A stretch of DNA of 64,000 nt, taken from Acanthornis magna (lineage: Eukaryota > Chordata > Aves > Passeriformes > Acanthizidae). The stretch is taken from NCBI GenBank assembly GCA_036785705.1, contig JAWUZG010000299.1:186001-250000 (forward strand). Direction: 5' to 3'. Positions 57,701-64,000 of the stretch are shown here, in pieces. The notes under the pieces are model-generated. The model was not told the DNA's origin and made no database searches. It saw nothing but the letters and a program-made list of their open reading frames with translations. A program made the translations under genes and the position numbers. How positions within the stretch are numbered: the first letter of the stretch is position 1; every line of letters begins with the position of its first letter.

Positions 57701-59640
57701 GTGTTTTCAATTTCATATTCATGCCCTTGACTGTGCTTAACTAAACGCCATAAATTGTTGTGTAATAATGAGTTTATTGCAGCTAAACTAAATTCTATAG
57801 ATTCACTAAATCAGGCTTTTAAATGTAGATGTGTTGTAATTTTCCAACCATGTGTGTTTCTAAACTGCAGGTTCAGTGTTATGAGCAAGGTAATAGTTTT
57901 TATTTCATTCTTCTGTGCAAATGAGTGTTGTCAGTCAGTGCAGGCTTGGATCTGTGACATTGTTTTGCATTAATCAGTCACATGGTTGTGAAATGGTGCC
58001 ACAACAGAGTTAAATTACCTCAAACTAGCACTAACAATGGCTTTCCATTACCATTCCATTTCAAGTTCCATTATTCCATTGATATTTAGATTTCTTTGGC
58101 AATGAAATGTGCTTCCTGTGCTTGTCATGCTGAAGTCGTACAGAAGATTTCACACTTTTTCTAAGGAGAAAAGAGTATATTTTATTGCCCCTGCTGTTAT
58201 GAAGAGTTTGATGTCGCTACTAATAATTCACTGCAAAAGGAAAGTGGTTTGATAACTGTAAACAGATGATGACAGAGAACAAACAGATATTTTTCTGACA
58301 CCTGATGTAGAAGTATCTCCATGTGATCATGATCACTGGGTAGTCAGGCTCTTTGTGAACTCTGCAAAATGACCACTAATCAAATGTAGATGGGAAAACA
58401 CCTTTTAAAATTAACCTCCTCAGGGATGCTCTTGCTTGTCTCAGAAAGTCATCTCACTGTAGAGCAAAATCTATTCATGATGAGAGATGTATTTTGGATT
58501 TTGGGGTGTTGCTTGGGTTTTGGATTTTTTTCCCGAGTTCCCATATCATTTTCTCAGCAGTTACCAAAATGGGCTATTAAACCAAATTAACTTATTGCTG
58601 TGCCACCTGCTAAGACCAATCCTTGCCAGGACAGAAGATACTCTGCTGGGGTTTCAGCTGTGGCTGAAAGAGATCCCAGCTCAGCATTTCTGAACTGGAT
58701 CTTGCTGATCTGAATCTCTCAGAAGGACAGAGGCTTTTGCCACTGGCAGCATGATGGCTGTGACTGACATTCCTTCAGCTTAAGGCCCGTGCCACGAGAT
58801 AAAAAGGTGTTAAAAACAGCATATCTTTAAAATCAGTTTGAATCATTTTAGATCTTTTTCCTACCCCTCAGTCATGCAGAGCACACCGAGGGGGAGGCTG
58901 GCAGTGGGGGACATTCAGACTAAGCAATAAATATGTGCGAATAGAAAAAAATTGTGAAGACATTTGTCTCAAATGGGAAATTGCTCACTTTTGAAACAGA
59001 AATTACATTGTGTACTGTAATGCAGTGGATTTTAGGCATTCAAATTTCTAGGATCAGTTTCAAACAAAACCCAGCCAGTGGCAATAAAGGACATTTAGCT
59101 GTGTTGTGGGACATCCAATGCTGAACCCTGATTTTGCCCTAGTGCCACATTAGTTTTCTCAGATGAGCTGCTTCAGTCTTTGTTCCAAGCTGTGTAAATA
59201 ATTAATTACGGGCAGAAGAAATAACAGAGAGGCTTGGATCTTGTATCTTAGTGTGAAGGTGGGAGTGTCAAGCTCCTAGAAATACAGAAAGTGGTTCTCA
59301 TCTCTTTGCAAACCTTTTGGCAATGATTTTTATCTAATGAATAGGAACTTTCAGACAACTTGTCCCTTTTTAGAAGGACAAGGAAGCATTTCCTGTGCAT
59401 ATTTATGGCCAAGTGATGTTTTTAATCTTGACAATAACAAGTAGATTTGCTTGAGGAAAATTTATTTCCTGACACTTTGACTTATAATTCTGTCTATCAT
59501 TAAAACATGATTTTTAGCAGTTTTTAGCTCAAGGTATATGTTCAAATAGTTCTGAAATCATCCATTTAATCAAAAGTCTGGAAAGGACAGTTGGTGGCTC
59601 TCATGAATGAATTACCGACGTCAAACTCCTACCCTGAACT
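54756..59640. other. Long unique AT-rich stretch
   Basis: Nearly 5 kb with no recognisable gene or interspersed repeat. A TA-rich tract lies at 55010-55045. The 103-codon frame at 56722-57033 has no domain and no splice or promoter support. Confidence 0.5.
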
Positions 59641-60150
59641 AATACATCCCCACTCAAGTCTGCTGTTTCCCAAAGCTGGGCATAACTACAGCCGATAAAC
59701 CTGATCTGAGAAAGGCAGCGGAAACAGGAGCCTTAGCAGCAAATTTATTTCTGGCATTAATTTGCTATTTATCACAATATCCACTGGAAGCTAATTTTAT
59801 TTTGCTTTATAGCATTTTTTAATAGTTGTGAAGTGTTTTTCTTGCTCAGAAAGACAGCGAGATTTTATTTTCTATTGTTAGAAAATACCACTCTCCTGCA
59901 TCATTACATTATAATGGAAAAGTAATTTGCTTCCTCAGTAAGTGGAGCACTGCCTTCATTGATGGGAAGAGAAAAAAAAAGTGAATTAAGGCTCAAAGGA
60001 AGTATCAATGCATTGCACGTTGCAAGGGGAAGATAATGTTTGTTCCCTGACATTGTGCAGGGCGTAGGGAAAGCTAATTGCAGTGTGATTTCTCTGATAA
60101 GACAGCATGCTGAAAACTGCTGGAAAGAAGACTAATTTTGGGGCATTAAA
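59641..60150. other. Possible conserved noncoding element
   Basis: Free of repeats, with many homeobox-like TAAT/ATTA cores in balanced sequence (for example GGCATTAATTTGCTATTTAT, GGAAGCTAATTTTATTTTGC and GGAAAGTAATTTGCTTCC). This texture resembles vertebrate developmental enhancers. It is an impression only; conservation cannot be tested here. Confidence 0.3.
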
Positions 60151-60526
60151 ATTCTGATGTTACTATTAAAAACGTCATTTTGAGGTTTAATGGCAAGATA
60201 TTGCAATTTCCTTGTAGCACTGTGCTGTACTGCAGTTGGATCCTTTGGTATCAGTGATGGCATTACATTAACACTGTGTAAATCACAGTGTGACAGTGGC
60301 TGACAACACGATAACCAATAATGATGGAACTTTATGGATTATTTCTCCCTGTTCTGTCTCAAATATTGCCGATTTTGACACTAGATGAGGCAATGTCTGC
60401 TGAGATTTTCCTTTTCTGCTGTGCGAATTTTTTCAAGTAACATTAAAATTTATGTTGGAGTTTAGACTGAAGTTGTAAGATCTCTGGTAGAAACATTCCT
60501 TAGCTTATTTAAGACAAAATGACAGA

Positions 60527-60799
60527 CTGGTTTGATATGGGAGAGATCTCAAAGCCCATCCAGTGCCACCCCTGCCATGGGCAGGGACACCTTCCACTGT
60601 CCCAGGCTGCTCCAAGCCCCAATGTCCAACCTGGCCTTGGGCACTTCCAGGGATCCAGGGGCAGCCACAGCTTCTCTGGGCACCTGTGCCGGGGCCTGCC
60701 CATCCTCCCAGGGAACAATTCCTTCCCAATATCCCATCCAACCCTGCCCTCTGTCAATTTGAAACCATTCCCCCTTGTCCTGTCACCCCAGGCTCCTGT
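60527..60799 (-). repeat. CR1 LINE 3' fragment (minus)
   Basis: CCCATCCAGTGCCACCCCTG, GGGCAGGGACACCTTCCACT, GGGCACTTCCAGGGATCCAG, CTCCCAGGGAACAATTCCTT and CCTTGTCCTGTCACCCCAGG. The terminal tail is replaced by ACTGGTTTGATATGGGAGAG, a decayed form. Confidence 0.95.
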
Positions 60800-63700
60800 A
60801 TCAGTATGAGATTATTCACAGAACAATATGGCACAAATATAACTGACATCCCATAATAGGCTATGCTACAGCAGTATTCCTGTAGGTACACACCCCTATT
60901 TCTTGGTTAAAACCAATCTCCCTTCTCTTAACAAACGTCATTTTAGACATAAAATGCCCACAGGTCAGAGCCTGAATATAAGCTTGCAGTGGGAATGTTC
61001 CTTAGATTTAAAATGCAGAAAAACAAACCCAGTGAGTTGTTTACAAACTCCAATTATTCAGCAATGCTGTAATTAGTGTGGGAAATTAAGAGAACCACAT
61101 CACCCTGGGGCTTATGATTTTAAGGAAGTTAAAAGTTATCCTGGAAAACATGGAAAACTTTGCATTTATGTCAGGAGAAAGAAATTAGCTTATTTAGTTT
61201 TCAGAGAGGTTAAGAAAGAAATAAGGTGCGATGAGAAATTTGAAATATCAAATTCTAAAGAAACCCCAATTTTTTGCAGTATCTTAAAATATAAGAAATG
61301 GGATAGCATTGAATGCTGGGTAAAGGCAATAGCAAGCAGAGAAGTCTTTTGATACTCCTGTGAGTGAGGAATTTTTCTCCAAAGTCAATACAGATAATAT
61401 CATTACAGGGTGACTAAATCCCCGTACACTGAGATAGAAATCAGGCTGCTGTAGAAATCAAATAAACACAAAACCAACTTCCATTCCTAATTTTACATAA
61501 TATTTTGTATTAAAAACTTGAGGATGTTCTTCATCAGAGATGCAGGTTAGAACTGCTTATAAAACTGTTATAATTTATGCTAATTAAACTCGTACCGCTA
61601 AGAATCAACTTCCTCCATCCTGGTCCTGCTCATCGTCATTGTCTTTCCAAATCCCCTGTGTTGGCTGAGACAACAAACAGGTGCTCAGCATCCAGGGGCT
61701 CCTGGTCCCTCCTGTCTGGTTACAAATTGTGGTTCTGCCATTCCAAATGCCCCCAAAGTTGACATCACCACCTGGGCTTCAGAACCGCTGTTGGTACAGC
61801 TACACAAAACTAAGGCCAGGAATAAGCTGAGGCCAAAACTGACCAAGAGGGCTCTTGAGTCCTTGCAAAGTCAGTACAGAGCCTGTTCCCAGCTGCACTG
61901 GGATTGACTTTTCTGAGCTACAGGACTGGGTAGAATCCAGGTTTGAGCTTCCAATTTAACTGTTATACAGAGTTCTGTCCAAAAAAAATGTAACATTGAA
62001 TATTTGCATGGCTAAAACCAGACAAAATGAACTCCTTCCCAAGCATTAGTAGAAAATACCTTCTTATTAGGATTATTTAAAGCATAATCTGGCCACTGTT
62101 GAGTTAAATCCTGTCTTTTGTGCACACATGGTGGTGGTTTCCTTTCCTTCTTGCTGGCAGTGGAGCTGTGTGGGTGCCATAGTGGTTCTGCACCATTTGG
62201 AATCAAGGATTTGGGTGTCAATTAACATTTATAAACTTCAAACTAATGCCAATCTGTGACTCCAGACATTTGTTATCTCACTTTTCCTTGTTGGTAGTTG
62301 TTTAACACGTTTGAGGTTTCTGCAATTCCATGAGTCAGGACTCAATGCTGCCTTCTGGTCTCCCTGCACCAGAAAGTGTCTTAATATCTTCATTTTTTCC
62401 TTTTCTTTCTCTCTCCTTTTCTTTCTCTCTCTATAGGAATATCCCTAATGTATTTCCACTCTCTCTCCAAGAAATATCTATGTTTGTGGAAGATAGAAAC
62501 ACATATAATACTTACAAAGATTGTTAGGAATAGGATAGCTTTCCCACTGGGAAAAAAGTCTAATTTTAATACTAACTAGATGCAGCAGGAAGGACTGTAT
62601 ATCTGCTGTAGTTACAGATTTGTATTTATATATCTGTGCACACACATTCCACCAGCTTTTGAAGTGTCTACACGGAAATGGGTTGAAATGTTGCTCAATT
62701 TTATAAATATTTAATTTGTAACTATATTTTGTTGGCTTTAACTACCAGCTTTTATTTGTTTTCTACATGGAAATTTCTAGGTTTTGATAATACAAGTGGA
62801 GAGAGATCTTTAAAAATCCCCCTGTAAGGTATATTTCCTACTTCCACCAAAAATTTGGTAGGATTCTAATTTTTCCGCTCCATTAAAAAATAACCCAGGG
62901 ACAGTCTGTTATGGGATTTTCTATGTTCTTGCTGCAATGTGCAAATCATTGTGTCCATGAATTTGACTCAACCTACAGTCTGTTCTCGTTTTCCAAATCC
63001 ATATTGATAGGAAGTGTTCCCTAGGACCTGAATATCTGTTGTTCCCTGACCATTTTCCATAGGCTTTGATGGCCATTCCCATAACCCAATGTTTTACTCT
63101 CCAACCCAATTTCTCTCTTACAGTCTCCCAAATCATAGCGAATATAAGTCCTCAAAATATCAATTTTCCTTAGTTTTTTATTCTTAAAGCAACTTCAAAA
63201 TGCTAATATTGTGTTGAACAAACAATGTGTAAAGAGAGCAAAATAACTTAAAAGTAATAAATTCTTAAAGGATTTGGAGTGGGGAAATACTGAGATTTTT
63301 TAAAAATGATTCAGAGAGAGCTTGGTAGAGCTTGTATTTACAGGTCACCCTTAAAATCTATGAAAAAAGGCCATAATTAATATTAAATTCATGATTTTCA
63401 GCCTATGTCTTTGAGAGCCTGCTTTCCATAATTTGTGACATTGAACAACTATTTTAAACCTCAGTTTGTCATGTTATTACTTTATCTTCCTCGTGTTGAT
63501 AAGGAAGACAAGTATATCATATTCATTAACAAATACCAAGACATTTGAGCCTACTTCCTACTAATCTGAATGGAAAAAAAAGATGTTTCTAAGGATCTAT
63601 AAAAATCTGTTGCATTTGGCTGGAAAGAAAAGGATCAAAGACCAACATTATTGCTTTGGGGATATATGTTTAATGCTTTAACAGATGTCATCAATCTGTT

Positions 63701-64000
63701 GCTCTTTAATGAGTTTCTCTCTGTGCTCCCCTGAATTAATTATCTCTTGTCATCAGTTTTATTCTTCTGGGCTGGATTTTCAGATAGAAAAAAATATTTC
63801 TGTTTCAATGCATAATCATAAAATTGAGAGAGAACAATATCCCCAGGTTTTGAATTGGTGATGAACAGCCTTGAACTTGAAGCAACACTTTTTCATTTCA
63901 TTTTGAAGGACTCAGTTCTCAGAAATCCTGAACAAAGTGTTCACCCAGCAGAAAAACAAACCCTGATGGCATTTTGCATGGATAATACACAACCTGTATC
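60800..64000. other. Unique AT-rich DNA to window end
   Basis: No gene recognised. A pyrimidine tract at 62393-62435 contains CCTTTTCTTTCTCTCT twice and precedes TATAG, superficially like a splice acceptor, but the frame after it (to 62527) is short and unremarkable. Confidence 0.5.

Noticed and set aside
1..64000. tRNA, rRNA, mitochondrial insert or telomere repeat
   Set aside because: No TTAGGG arrays, rRNA-like blocks or tRNA A/B-box cloverleaf were seen on reading through. A covariance-model scan was not possible here.

Overview
The window reads as a piece of bird nuclear genome, most likely from a songbird (passerine). The evidence is about thirty 3' fragments of CR1 LINEs in both orientations. 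Many share one young consensus (a block reading as a run of GGCTGCCCCTGGATCCCTGG-type words, ending in the CR1 terminal ATTCTGTGATTCTG-type tail). Endogenous-retrovirus-like LTR sequence is also present and mammalian-type SINEs are absent. There are no bacterial-style gene arrays: most of the window is AT-rich, gene-poor DNA, either a gene desert or part of a long intron.

Layout. 1-6.1 kb: AT-rich unique DNA, two CR1 fragments and one LTR (about 3608-3973, + strand) with a short leader-like remnant. 6.1-8.0 kb: a 266-bp sequence present twice in direct orientation, about 98% identical. 8-19 kb: unique DNA with many short CR1 tails. 20-21 kb: a long minus-strand CR1 split by a 10-bp/14-bp minisatellite. 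22-32 kb: CR1 copies, AT-rich simple repeats and two short perfect hairpins (24.4 and 28.7 kb); at 30.9-32.0 kb two CR1s lie in opposite orientation with their 5'-truncated ends touching. 32-40 kb: mostly unique. 40-44 kb: an abrupt GC- and CpG-rich island holding the only convincing protein-coding gene. 45.7-46.4 kb: a pair of CR1s in inverted orientation. 49.8-50.6 kb: a minus-strand promoter-like/LTR-like module with four CCAAT boxes and a TATA box. 50.6-64 kb: microsatellites, four more CR1s, and long unique stretches, one of which (about 59.65-60.15 kb) has the look of a conserved noncoding element.

The one gene (minus strand, ATG at 43671, stop at 42151) has a TATA box about 96 bp before its ATG, a consensus splice donor after codon 25, a short in-frame candidate intron, and an open frame of 506 codons unspliced (466 if spliced). 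It encodes an unfamiliar protein: a basic N-terminus, Ala/Pro-rich linkers, a duplicated QLE-LGGQGAGA segment, an acidic Ser/Glu/Trp repeat block and a basic amphipathic C-terminus. I do not recognise the family. It is the best candidate here for something undescribed.

All calls were made by eye. Repeat boundaries are approximate (about 10 bp), and subfamily names are given only where the sequence class is clear.
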